Assembly (NCBI RefSeq): GCF_032118995.1 | Contig: NC_092666.1 | Coordinates: forward strand, 9,808,501-9,872,500 | Length of the DNA: 64,000 nt | DNA from: Asterias amurensis | Taxonomy: Eukaryota; Echinodermata; Asteroidea; Forcipulatida; Asteriidae | Reading direction: 5' to 3' | Part shown: positions 35,116 to 45,400 of the stretch, in pieces | How positions within the stretch are numbered: position 1 is the stretch's first letter | Layout: each line of letters begins with the position of its first letter | Notes under the pieces: generated by a model | Database searches by the model: none | The model's input: only the letters and a program-made list of their open reading frames with translations | Told to the model about the DNA's origin: nothing | Made by a program: the position numbers and the translations under genes

Positions 35116-37816
35116 GTAAAACAAAACCTCGAGTTACTTTACGTTACTACTGCGGTGTGACTGTGAGTGTGCACATGCACGTCCCGACACGGGCACGGCG
35201 GACGGCCACATGACTCGGTCAGGAAGAGTTTCCGTATGGCGCCACCACTTTTTCATTCGATATGAAATAATATAGTATCTAATTTACCTCAATGAGATAT
35301 CCCTTTTTGTAAACAAGGGTTAAAAAAGTGGTGGCGCCATACGGAAAGTTATCCCTCGGTCAAACACTCGGCTTTTTTAACAGGCAGATAGATATGTGAC
35401 TGCATGACGAGACAAGTCGACATTTATATATCTAAATTGGGTTGACTATTACTATACTTGAAAAAAAAGAGATAAGCTAAAGGAAAGTTATGATGAGTTT
35501 TATTTTAATTCAATTTTTTTTTTTAAAGTTCTGCTAATGAATCTCAAAAAACCAACCAACATTCCAACAACAAAACCTACCAAGTACCAACAAGACTGAG
35601 TTTTAAAAACAACTGTTTGTTTTGTTTGTAAAGTGTGAGACCGTGCTGTGGAGTGTGACTGTTCTTCTGCTGCGCATCATGTGAGAAGTGCAAGTGTGAC
35701 AGCCGAGTTTCTGTGACAGCTGTCTCTGACTGAGTCACTAACTCAACTTAAGTGTTTTTAACTTTTAAAAATTAAGGGGGAATATAAAAAAAAAAACGGA
35801 GGGCAGGCAGTGGTGTCTAGTGCTGGGCGAATAGTGAAATTTTGTTATTCGGATACCGCTGGCCAACTATCCGAAATTAACCGGATATTCAAATAGTTTT
35901 TTTGCCGCTAGAGGGCGCTGTTCGTTTGTGAATGAGATCTTTTGGGCGGATTGATATTAGTTTTAGACAGTGTCACTCGGTTCATTCATAAAAATGACCG
36001 GATCTAATTTAAAGATGGCGATTTGCTTTTTCTTTTGATCGTGATTGACTCTAAGTGAAGGAAAACTTTTGTAATCTTTGAACAAATTACGTCAGAAATG
36101 TCATTGTTTTAACTCTTAACGGAGGTGAGCATAGTTAAATACTTAATATATGCTGTTTTATGCTGTCTTAATAGAAGTTTCATAAGGATTCAGACAAAAC
36201 ATTCATATCAGTTGTCGCCCGACGTCCGCGGATATTCGGATATTAAAGAATATCCGGTTACTCGGTTGTAATTACAGAATTATCCGGTTTGTAAATAGGT
36301 ATTCGCGCCGTATGCGGATATCCGGTTAAGAAAAAAAAGGCATTCGCGGTTACGGATAGGAAAACCTATTCACCATTAACCGGATATTCGAATAATTCGC
36401 CCAGGCCTAGTGGTGTCATGTATTTACTTACACTTACAGTTTGGTGCAAGTATAAAATTAGGCAAAGGGGGACTCACAAATACTTCGTGTCCAAAGTTAA
36501 AACTAACACTTGACAGATTGTCCAGCAGCGGCACTTCTCTGGCTAAACACTACAGTCTTTCTGCAATTCCTTATTTTTTATATATTAAATACATTATGTG
36601 TTTTTCTGTTTCCTTTTGTCGTAGACTCGTTATAGAAGCCCTGAAGGATGTTAACGGAGAACGAAAATGTTTCCGATTAGTGGGTGGCGTCTTGGTGGAG
36701 AGAACAGTCAAGGATGTGACTCCAGCACTCCAACACAACAAAGATCAGGTGCGCTATCCAAGACTCAACAACTGCACAAACACCAACCATTTTATGTTAG
36801 AAAAACAAGTAAATGAGTAATTACTGGTCCAGGGGTCGATTTCACCAAGAGTTAGGACTAGTCCTAACTTAGGACTAGGCCTAGGAGATATACAAATTGC
36901 ATTGATAGTCCTAAGTTAGGACGAGTAACTGGTCCTAATTGAGATAAGACTAGACCTAACTCTTTGTGAAGTCCACCCCTGGATTATATTTACAAGACAG
37001 AATCGAAATGAAAAGAGACTAGAATTAAAATGAGGACAGGGTTCTATCTAAACTGTGTCATTTGATCAAAACACTTAGAGGAAACGTTTCTGCAGGATAC
37101 TCTTCAGGATTTAGAGATATTTGAGATCTCAAACTCAAGTTTGAACATCTTTCTGTTGAGACAAAATTATTGAATTATTGGGTTATTTTTGAGATGCTTG
37201 ATGCTTAGAGTTAGACACCTAGAAAGCTAACTGCTTGTCCAAGGTGACAGCAGAAATAAAGGTCCCATTTTGCGACTCTGAGCTTGTGTGCACATGCTCA
37301 GTATTGGGCGCCTAGGTGTGAGCATGCGCATTACTAGTGAGAACTTAAGAAAAGGATCATCCAAAGTCTTACATTGAACGAAAAACAAGACCACTGGATA
37401 ATTTTGGTTTTTCCCCATACACCAATGTGTTAGCACTGTAAAATCAGTACTTTCCCCCCCCCGAGTCCTGTGAAAAAATATCATCTAGGCATGTTACTCG
37501 GGTGGGACTCGACTTCGAAATCACTGGCCTTGGTAAAATCATATCCTACCTCCATGGTAAAATTGGAGCCCTGGTTTTGTGATACTTATAATACAGGATG
37601 AATTAACTCAAGCTAATTGATGTAATAACTTCTCTTTCTTTGCAGCTTGGAAAACTGGTGGAAGCCCTGACGAAGCAGGTAGAAGCTAAAGGCAAAGAGA
37701 TTAACGACTTCAGAGAGAAACACAATATCAGAGTGAAAGGTGAGCAGGCTCCGGATCAGGCTGATGTATCCAACGACAAAGCCAACACACAAGGAGTCCT
37801 GGTCGCTGGAACATAA
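34958..37816 (+). CDS. PFDN2: Prefoldin subunit 2, 3 exons
   Basis: Complete: 34958-35115, 36625-36748 and 37646-37816 join to 453 nt, 150 residues (human 154). PFDN2 is a beta-type subunit of the cytosolic hexameric prefoldin chaperone, which hands unfolded actin and tubulin to the TRiC/CCT chaperonin; it also serves in the R2TP/URI complex. Two coiled-coil helices flank the beta hairpin: helix 1 FNQLRQEQRSLMSKIAELE, hairpin KCFRLVGGVLVERTVKDV, helix 2 LGKLVEALTKQVEAKGKEIN followed by DFREKHNIR. These match human FNRLRQEQRGL, VGGVLVERTVKEV and EFREKHNIR. The start is the first ATG of the exon and the tail ends GVLVAGT, like human GVLVS. No truncation or frameshift. Introns are about 1.5 kb and 0.9 kb; the first holds a hAT-type element. 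Confidence 0.96.
35228..35350. mobile_element. Short MITE, family J, copy 2 (PFDN2 intron 1)
   Basis: About 122 bp, same inverted ends and nearly the same interior as 33251-33369; begins 112 bp after PFDN2 exon 1. Confidence 0.85.
35818..36409 (+). mobile_element. hAT-type non-autonomous element, copy 2 (PFDN2 intron 1)
   Basis: 592 bp with ends TAGTGCTGGGCGAA and CGCCCAGGCCTA, flanked by a perfect 8-bp duplication GTGGTGTC (35810-35817 and 36410-36417). Same family as 30345-30999 in the opposite orientation, about 63 bp shorter. Confidence 0.92.
36625..36748 (+). CDS. PFDN2: PFDN2 exon 2
   Basis: 124 nt, the beta-hairpin region KCFRLVGGVLVERTVK. Acceptor TGTCGTAG, donor TCAG/GTGCGC. Confidence 0.95.
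36829..36982. mobile_element. Hairpin MITE, family I (PFDN2 intron 2)
   Basis: Ends CCAGGGGTCGATTTCACCAA and GTGAAGTCCACCCCTGG, arms with AGTTAGGACTAGTCCTAA repeats. Confidence 0.82.
37385..37565 (-). mobile_element. tRNA-derived SINE fragment (PFDN2 intron 2)
   Basis: Inverse of the 41650 family: ACACCAATGTGTTAGCACTG, GAGTCCTGTGAAAAAATATC, ACTCGGGTGGGACTCGA. Confidence 0.7.
37646..37816 (+). CDS. PFDN2: PFDN2 exon 3 (stop)
   Basis: 171 nt, helix 2 and acidic tail, ending TAA. Acceptor TTTCTTTGCAG. Confidence 0.95.
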   Translation, partial: LGKLVEALTKQVEAKGKEINDFREKHNIRVKGEQAPDQADVSNDKANTQGVLVAGT

Positions 37817-38955
37817 TCCATGTATAATCCCACGTTCAGGGTGAATGAACTTTACTAGAAAATATTGGCCCCGTACCAAGCACTACCCAATGTGGAACTG
37901 ATCCAATCATTCTTCTTCTCTGTACAGAAGATTATCCATGTTCCGGGAGGAGAGTAAATTATTCATGTTCAAGGACATACTTGTGTGCATGTTTTTATGA
38001 TGCTGAGTATTTACTTGGGTGCTTGTGAAGAATTATGCATGTTGAGGGGTCATTTGATTTTAAATTTTTATGTTGTGTGATTGATACCAGTTGTTAACGA
38101 TTAATGCATCGAACCCCAGAACTTAAAGCAAGAGAAAACAAAATTCCCGACCCCAACCCCCTTCGAGCAGGGAAAAAGGAAGTTACAACGCGAGTTTCCG
38201 TGATCGGAAAGTTTAGTTTAATAGTATTCCACGATCCAAGCACTTTAAAGTAAACCTTAAACATATTTTTTGTTTTATATTCAGTACTCTTTTTACACCA
38301 GTGTCCCAGTTCTTGATTATAATACCAGAATGTCTGTTCAAAGACAAAACCTCAGAAACAAGGTTCAATTTGAAAACTTTATTTCAACTTAATAAGCCTT
38401 TTTGAGGTAAGGCGAACGTGATACGCGCATGTCACACGCAGCGACTGATGCCACGCTCAACATGTTTGTGGTCATTAGGTTTACGTGTAAACGCCGCATC
38501 GCCTAAAATGCGCACTTCACAGAATAACACATGTTCTATTTCTAGTGGTCAATACGCACAAATTTACCCAAACCTTACAGTGTTGTAGCATTGTGTCCGC
38601 CATACCTCAAAAAGGCTTAATACTGATGCTTCTTGTTGAAGTTGAAACCCACCCAAATCCCAGATTAAAACATGTAGTTAGAGATATTCCGCTTAGCGTG
38701 TGTAAATACCAATATCTTGGAGTTACTTTTAGGTTTTTTGAATTTCTTTTGTAATATTGTTTTGTAAAGTGTTTTAAATTCCCAGTTTATTAATGCCGCA
38801 TGCGCTGTGTGAGACACTTGATGCCTACTCTTTTATTTTCTCAGAATAGTTACCTAGATCTCAATTTTGACCTTTCAAAGTTTCTCGTACTGTTCCGTCT
38901 CTTCTAAAAACAATCTTCATTCGTCCGATGGAGATGTAGTCACTAGACATGACAT

Positions 38956-39327
38956 TTAAAGACACTGGACACTATTGGTAATTGTCATAGACCAGTATTC
39001 TCACTTGGTGTATCTCAACATATGCACAAAATAACAAACCTGTGAAAATTTGAGCTCAATTGGTCGTCGAAGTTGCGAGAGAGTAATGAAAGAAAAAACA
39101 ACCTTGTTGTACAACTTTGTGCTTTCAGATGCATAATGAAAGGCTCAGTTGAAGCCTTTTATTATTTGAGTGAGAAATGACCTCTTTCTCAAAAACTCCG
39201 TTACTTCAGCCCTTTCTCACAATGTTTTATACATGTACTGTCAATAGCTCTCAATTGCTAAATATCAAGCAAGTTTTAATGCCAACAATTATTTTGAGTA
39301 ATTACCAGTAGTGTCTAGTGCCTATAA
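38956..39327 (-). mobile_element. TTAA element, family A
   Basis: Diverged copy between PFDN2 and URB2; right end worn to TATAA. Confidence 0.75.
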
Positions 39328-39572
39328 TCCTTGACAAAAAACACACAAATATTTAGTGCTTACAAGGGCTTAGATAATATCTTCATATGCTACTAAAGTC
39401 ACCTGGAAATACACATTTTTTTTCTTCAAACATCAGAGTATGTTCATGAACAATAAAATAATTTGTTTCTGCAAGGTTTGTGGAGCTATGTTTTTGAAGT
39501 ATGAGACCTATACCTTTATACATGTGGCACCTTGTAATGGTTTACAAGATGCTGTTCGGTGAGGTAAATGTC

Positions 39573-39917
39573 TTAAAGGAACGTTACAGAATTGGTAAGA
39601 AACAAAAAGCGTGAAGATCACAGATTTACATGAAACTTACACGGTCTAATGATGATTATGTTAGAAAACATCCCTTGAAATATTTCTGTCTGAAATGTCA
39701 TATTTGATGAGAAATGAACAAAACTTATTTCCCGTTTTGGAGTTTATCACTCGGTGAGCGTTTTATTTGAATCAACGTCATGCAAAATGAGTAATCTTTC
39801 TCCTGATGCAGACGGCCGATCAATCTCAAAATTCTACAGGTTTGTCAGTTTATGTATTATGGTGGATTACATTAAGTGTTTACACTGTCAGCAAAGGTTT
39901 CTGTAATGTACCTTTAA
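39573..39917. mobile_element. TTAA element, family E, copy 1
   Basis: Ends TTAAAGGAACGTTACAGAAT and CTGTAATGTACCTTTAA. Confidence 0.85.
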
Positions 39918-40108
39918 GTAAGATTTTAACCTCTACATGGCACATAGTATAAAGTAACAATTACAGTAACTGGTAATATCCATGTACCTTGTGGAAAGCG
40001 AGACAAACTATGTCATGGTCGCAGTGTTCTTTTTAAATTTGCAAGCTTTATTAAAACACATGTACAATTCAAATACCTTGTGAGTTGTGTTTTGACTTGT
40101 GAAGTACA

Positions 40109-40257
40109 ATCAAATTCGTGGAAAATTACATTACTTGAGAGGGAGCTGTTTCTCACAATGTTTTATACTATCAACCTCTCCCCATTACTCATTACCAAGA
40201 AAGGATTTATGCCAATAATTATTCTGAGTAATTACCAATAGTGTCCACTGCCTTTAA
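40109..40257 (-). mobile_element. TTAA element, family A, half copy
   Basis: Only one half, from CAAATTCGTGGAAAATTAC to the terminal TTAA. Confidence 0.75.
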
Positions 40258-41649
40258 GCACTATAGACGATGTGACCTATGTTTACATACATGTACATTC
40301 AAACCGCTCTCTGTTGACAAAACACCATACGTCATGTTTCGCTGGGCAAAAAGACGCGTAGTCATGGTGAGATTGCGTGTACTTTCTAGCTGGCTGCCAA
40401 AACACAAAGGTTTTGCCCGACGGTATGCGCACGAATCATGTTATGGTTTTCGAGTGACGTCAGAGGTCACATCGTCTATAACCCGAGTTCAAAATGTACA
40501 CAAAGGAACTGACTAGCATAATGATTTAAATCAAGTTACCATTCAATACAATTTCTTTTAAATTGACATATAATTTATTAAACAATACAAATGTTGTTTA
40601 TCGGTTCATCAAAGATAATACAGTAAGAAGTCTACCTGTAACGGAAAGGGTAGATTACTGAAAGGTGAAAATAAATTTATACAATACAACCGAGTGAATC
40701 GGTTTGATGCGATCACTTCAAGATCATTTACTCTTCTTATTATAAAGAATAGGAAATTAAAGTAACACAACAATTTGCGCACTGGGATAATCATGTGCTG
40801 TGTAAGAGTGCATGGATGTAACGCACACAGGCAATACGATGTGTGCATTTTGCGGAGGTGTGTGCTGCATCTTCAAGGGATCAAAAATACCAGAAGATTC
40901 AGAAGGACTGGGGCCAGTTGGCACAACCAATAAGTTTGATTATGCTTATTACTGGGTGTGACAATCAAATCTTATGCCCCAAGTCCCAACAACTTAGTGT
41001 TGAATGACAAAGGAGTACAGGAATTAAGAGGATTCGGACTCGCTCTCGGCAAACTGCCTTGTCTGTAATAATCTATACTTTTTTTTGTTCAGGGGTGTCA
41101 GATTGAACAACCGTTAACTACCTTGCAGCCAGGGATGGGGATCACACCATGTCTTTTAATATTTGATCTGGGTTTGAATTTGGGGGAGAAAATCCACAAG
41201 ATTGGGGGACTTGTAGCTCGGAATCTTTACTGGACCAGGAATTTATTTACAAGACCAGAATCAAAATGAGAAGACACTAGAATCAAAATGAGAACATGGT
41301 TTGATCACCTAAACTGTTTCATTTGAAAAAAGACAAGAAAAAAAGTGATCTCTTTTGTTTTATTGATCATACTCAACAGGATTGAAAAACACTTTGTGAA
41401 CATTTAAACGCCATTCTTTTGAGACAAAGATTTTAATTCAAAATAAAATAAGATAAAAAAACACCAGAATTTTAATGTCTTGAGCTTTTGCCCCGACACT
41501 GAAATCACTGGTTCGGATCAAGTGGCCAAGTGTAAATTTTGAGCCCTGCTGATGTATGATGCTCTTGTTTGTGAAACTACACAAGCAACATTTACAACTG
41601 ATCAGACACACAACTAGCCATGACACTCCTCTCTCAATACTCCTGGACA

Positions 41650-42165
41650 AGAACACCCAACAGTTGTGGGTTCAAATCCCACCCGAGTAATATGCCTGTG
41701 ATTTTTTCCACAAAACTTGGGGGTAAGTACTGAGTATACAGTGCAAACACACATCAGTGTATAATATGGGTAAAAACCAAAATGAATATTCTCTATCCCC
41801 GATGAAAATTTAACATCTATGAAATCGTTTGCAGTACCCGTTGCTAAAACATAGGGTTTGAACTGCCTCTAGCTACCAGGCAGTCTCGATGGTCTAGTTG
41901 GTATGACACTGCTCTAGAATTGCAAAGGTCGTGGGTTTGAATCCCAACCGAGTAATATGACTGTGATATTTTTTCACAGAGCTCGAGTACATGTAAGTAC
42001 CGAGTAGACAGTGCTAACACACATCGGTGTATATGGGTAAAAACCACAATGAATAACGCCCAACCTACAGACCCCTATCGAAGAGGTGGAGCACTCATAC
42101 CAAGAGCAACTCTCTGATGACCTGAGGATGGTTGGTATTGGATTGAACCAGCTTCACCAAGCCAT
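41650..42165 (+). mobile_element. Dimer of a tRNA-derived SINE
   Basis: Two units: GTGGGTTCAAATCCCACCCG at about 41655 and GTGGGTTTGAATCCCAACCG at about 41932, each followed by AGTAATATG, a TTTTTTC-ACA motif and ACACACATC(A/G)GTGTATA. The join carries AACTGCCTCTAGCTACC just before the second head. Confidence 0.78.
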
Positions 42166-42318
42166 TTAAAATGCAGAATAACATAAACAGAACGATTATC
42201 AAATCAAACAAATTGTAGCCACCGAGCAACGCCTGTGCGCTTTCACCATGATGATGGTAGTTCTGTTGTTCATATTTTATAAATATACAACCGGTGTTCC
42301 ATTTAGGTGGAACTAACT

Positions 42319-42474
42319 TTACACTTTGCCCGAGTATCTGTAGTATTTCTGGAAGTCGTTGTAGAACGTCTTGAAGATTTCTCTAAGATTGAGCGGCATG
42401 TTAGCATTCAAGAAGTCAATCGCTCTTTCATCAGCTACATCCAGTAGGTTATACACACCTGTTACTAAGGTTTT
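42319..42474 (-). CDS. URB2: URB2 last coding exon
   Basis: 156 nt ending TAA: KTLVTGVYNLLDVADERAID to NDFQKYYRYSGKV. Acceptor GTCTGCAG. Strong match to the human URB2 C-terminus. Confidence 0.94.
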   Translation of the reverse strand, partial: KTLVTGVYNLLDVADERAIDFLNANMPLNLREIFKTFYNDFQKYYRYSGKV

Positions 42475-45400
42475 CTGCAGACAAACACAACAAAAGAAGA
42501 ATAATCAAATACTTTCGAATCTCAGATTGTGCTCCGTGGACACATCAGTTTTATGGGTCGATGTGGCTGGTTGTCAAAAGCACACTTGCATGCGTGCCGT
42601 GCTATTAAATCTGTTGACCCCCTGTACGATGAGACCAGTCCTGAGATCTATCAGCAATAGGCTTCATGTTCCTCGTGCTCGCCTAGCCATGCAGGGACAG
42701 GGCCTTTTCCAACATAGCACCAAGACTCTGGAATTCACTTCTTAAATACCTCAGACAAATGCATAATATTACACTCTTCAAGCAGAAACTCAAAAGGCAC
42801 TTGTTCCACTTGCTTTCCAAACAAATTTCTTCTATTAGACCGTTGCTTTGAATGATTTACAGGAATGTGCGCCTTACAAAAGCTGTACTATTATTATTAT
42901 TATTATTATTATAAAACAAACACAAACAAAAAAACTCAAACAAGGGAAATATATATAGAAGAAATGCGACAAGAAATTAACCCCCAATTATCATAGAAGT
43001 GCTTGATGCTGCTCACAATGTGAGACCTGTGACACATACCTTAAATAGAGGGAGTAATGTTCCTTTCTGTAGTTCAGCGATGTAATCAGCAACCAGAAAC
43101 ACTGCCAGTTTATTAACGTCCTCCTTGTATGTTGCTATCATGGTCAGCAGCCTACAAAAGAATAGCTTGTCAGATTAGGGCTTGATTCACCAAAAGTTAA
43201 TCAGTCTTTATTACTAAGCAATTTGTGATGTCACATTACAAATCACTATGGCAATATTGACAAATCATCTTAAAGGAACGTTACAGAACTGGTAAGAAAC
43301 AAAAGTCGTGAAGATCACAGATTTACATAAAACTTACACGGTCTAATGATGAAATGTCATATTTGATGAGAAATCAAGAATCTAACTTCGCGTTTGGAGT
43401 TTATCGCTAAGTGAGCGTTTTATTCATCTTTATTATGGCATCAATGCAATGCTAAATTTTGTAATCGGCTTTTCACTATTCTCTCGTGACCAAGTCGGCC
43501 AATCGATCTCAAACTTCTAAAGGTTTGCCAGTTTAGGTATATGGTGGTTTACATAAAGTGCTTACACTGTCATCAACTGATTTGTTAGCAAAAACCAATT
43601 CTGTAATGTTCCTTTAAGATGAATCTTAATGGTTTGTGAAATCGGCCACAGTTTATAGACGTTACCCTTGAGTTATGCAGATCAGGGCCCCATTCCAAAA
43701 AAAGTTAATATTGTTCTCAACTGCAAATCACTCTTTCTGGCTAAGCAATTTGATGATGTCACAATAGTATCACTACATGGAAATATTGACAACTCATCTT
43801 AAGCTGAGCCGCAATGGTTTGTGTAATCGGCCACAGTTTACAGACGTTACCTTTGTACATTGCTAACATGATCAGGAGCCTGAACAAGAATGGCTTGTGA
43901 TATCAGTTTATTGATGTCGCCCTTGGACGTTTATATTAATTGTTTCAGTATTTTTTGTAAGGCATTTTTGGCCTTTGAAAAAGTAAGATAATTTTAGCAA
44001 GTACAAGGGCTGACCTACTTGTAATAATGTTGTAATAATTTTATAATAATTTTATAATAATTTTTGGGGGCTAATCATCCTTACTCGCAGCTGAGAGCTG
44101 AATTGCGAAGGACGCGGCTACAACGTGTTCGAGAAGCAGGCATGCAAGGGCGCCTTTGGCTGGCAGCCACATCAACCAATTATGACAACGGAACACAGCC
44201 AAGATCTAAAGTGTTTGATTTTTCCCCGAGGGAGGAAAACCGGATGTTCTGGAAAACCCTCGTGGCACAGTAGACAACCAACGCACAACTCAACTCACAT
44301 TATGGCCCCGACCGGGAATCGAACCGGGGTCACCTTGGTGAGAGGCGAGCGCTTTACGCAGACGTCAACCATGCCACCTTGTACACATGGTGTAAGCTTT
44401 TATTGACTTTACAGGTTTAATTAACAAATCAAATTCTGATTTTTCAAAGGGGAAACAAATCAGAAAATTTATGATCAGTTTAATCAGGGAGGAAGGGAAG
44501 GTCAAGACAAATTTAAATGGGGGGACCTCTGTGGAAAAGGAGAAGGCAAACATAAAGTAATGATATGATTGTCTAAATGCAATTAAAGGCAGTGGACACT
44601 ATTGGTAATTACTCAAAATAGTTATCAGCATAAAACCTTACTTGGTACTGAGTAATAGAGAGCGGTTGGTAGTATAAAACATTTAGAGAAACACCTCCCT
44701 CTAAAGTGACCTAGTTTTGGAGAAAGAAGTTATTTTCCACGAATTTGATTTCAAGACCTCAAGTTTAGAACTTGAGGTCTCGAAATCAAGCATCTGAAAG
44801 CACACAACTTCGTGTGACAAGAGTGTTTTTTCTTTCATAGTTATCTCGAAACTCCGACGACCGATCAAGCTCAAATTTTCACAGGTTTGTTATTTTATGC
44901 ATACGTTGAGATACACCAAGTGAGAAGACTGCTCTTTGACAATTACCAATAGTGTACACTGTCTTTAAACTCACCTTTCCATATTTTCTGCACACATATA
45001 CAAGTCATGATCGCTTAATCTGTCACTGGTACCTGGCCTCTGTTGGCCTCTCTGCATTACAGTCTTCAGAAGATGTTTATCTTATGGTTAAGAAAACATT
45101 GTGCACAAAAGTCGTACATCTTCACCCATCAAAAAATATTCTATAAAACACTAGTGCAGTAGTTTCAATCCTGAAGTTATTCACTACGATTCTCAGTGAA
45201 CAAATTATATTACATCATAATTAAACCATCAAAGTCTTTGGATTGAAAGGTTCATTTATTTTAAAGAAAGAAATTATGTAAATGTTACTTAAATATTATA
45301 TAAGTTTAATAAAACTTAAATATGATTTAAGTTACATTTTACAATCACTCCTAATACCCCGTTCGCACATAGACGCCACTTCTACTATGATGGAAAAGTG

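Larger units (their letters stand above)
37817..42318. other. Convergent intergenic region PFDN2-URB2
   Basis: Holds both 3' UTRs, three TTAA elements and a SINE dimer. An AATAAA on the plus strand at 39452-39457 is one possible PFDN2 poly(A) signal; distance makes it uncertain. Confidence 0.5.

Noticed and set aside
36410-36820. 136-residue plus-strand frame taken as a whole gene
   Set aside because: Only its 36625-36748 part is real, as PFDN2 exon 2; the rest is intron.
42371-42745. 124-residue plus-strand frame
   Set aside because: Antisense to the last URB2 exon at its start and a LINE tail at its end.
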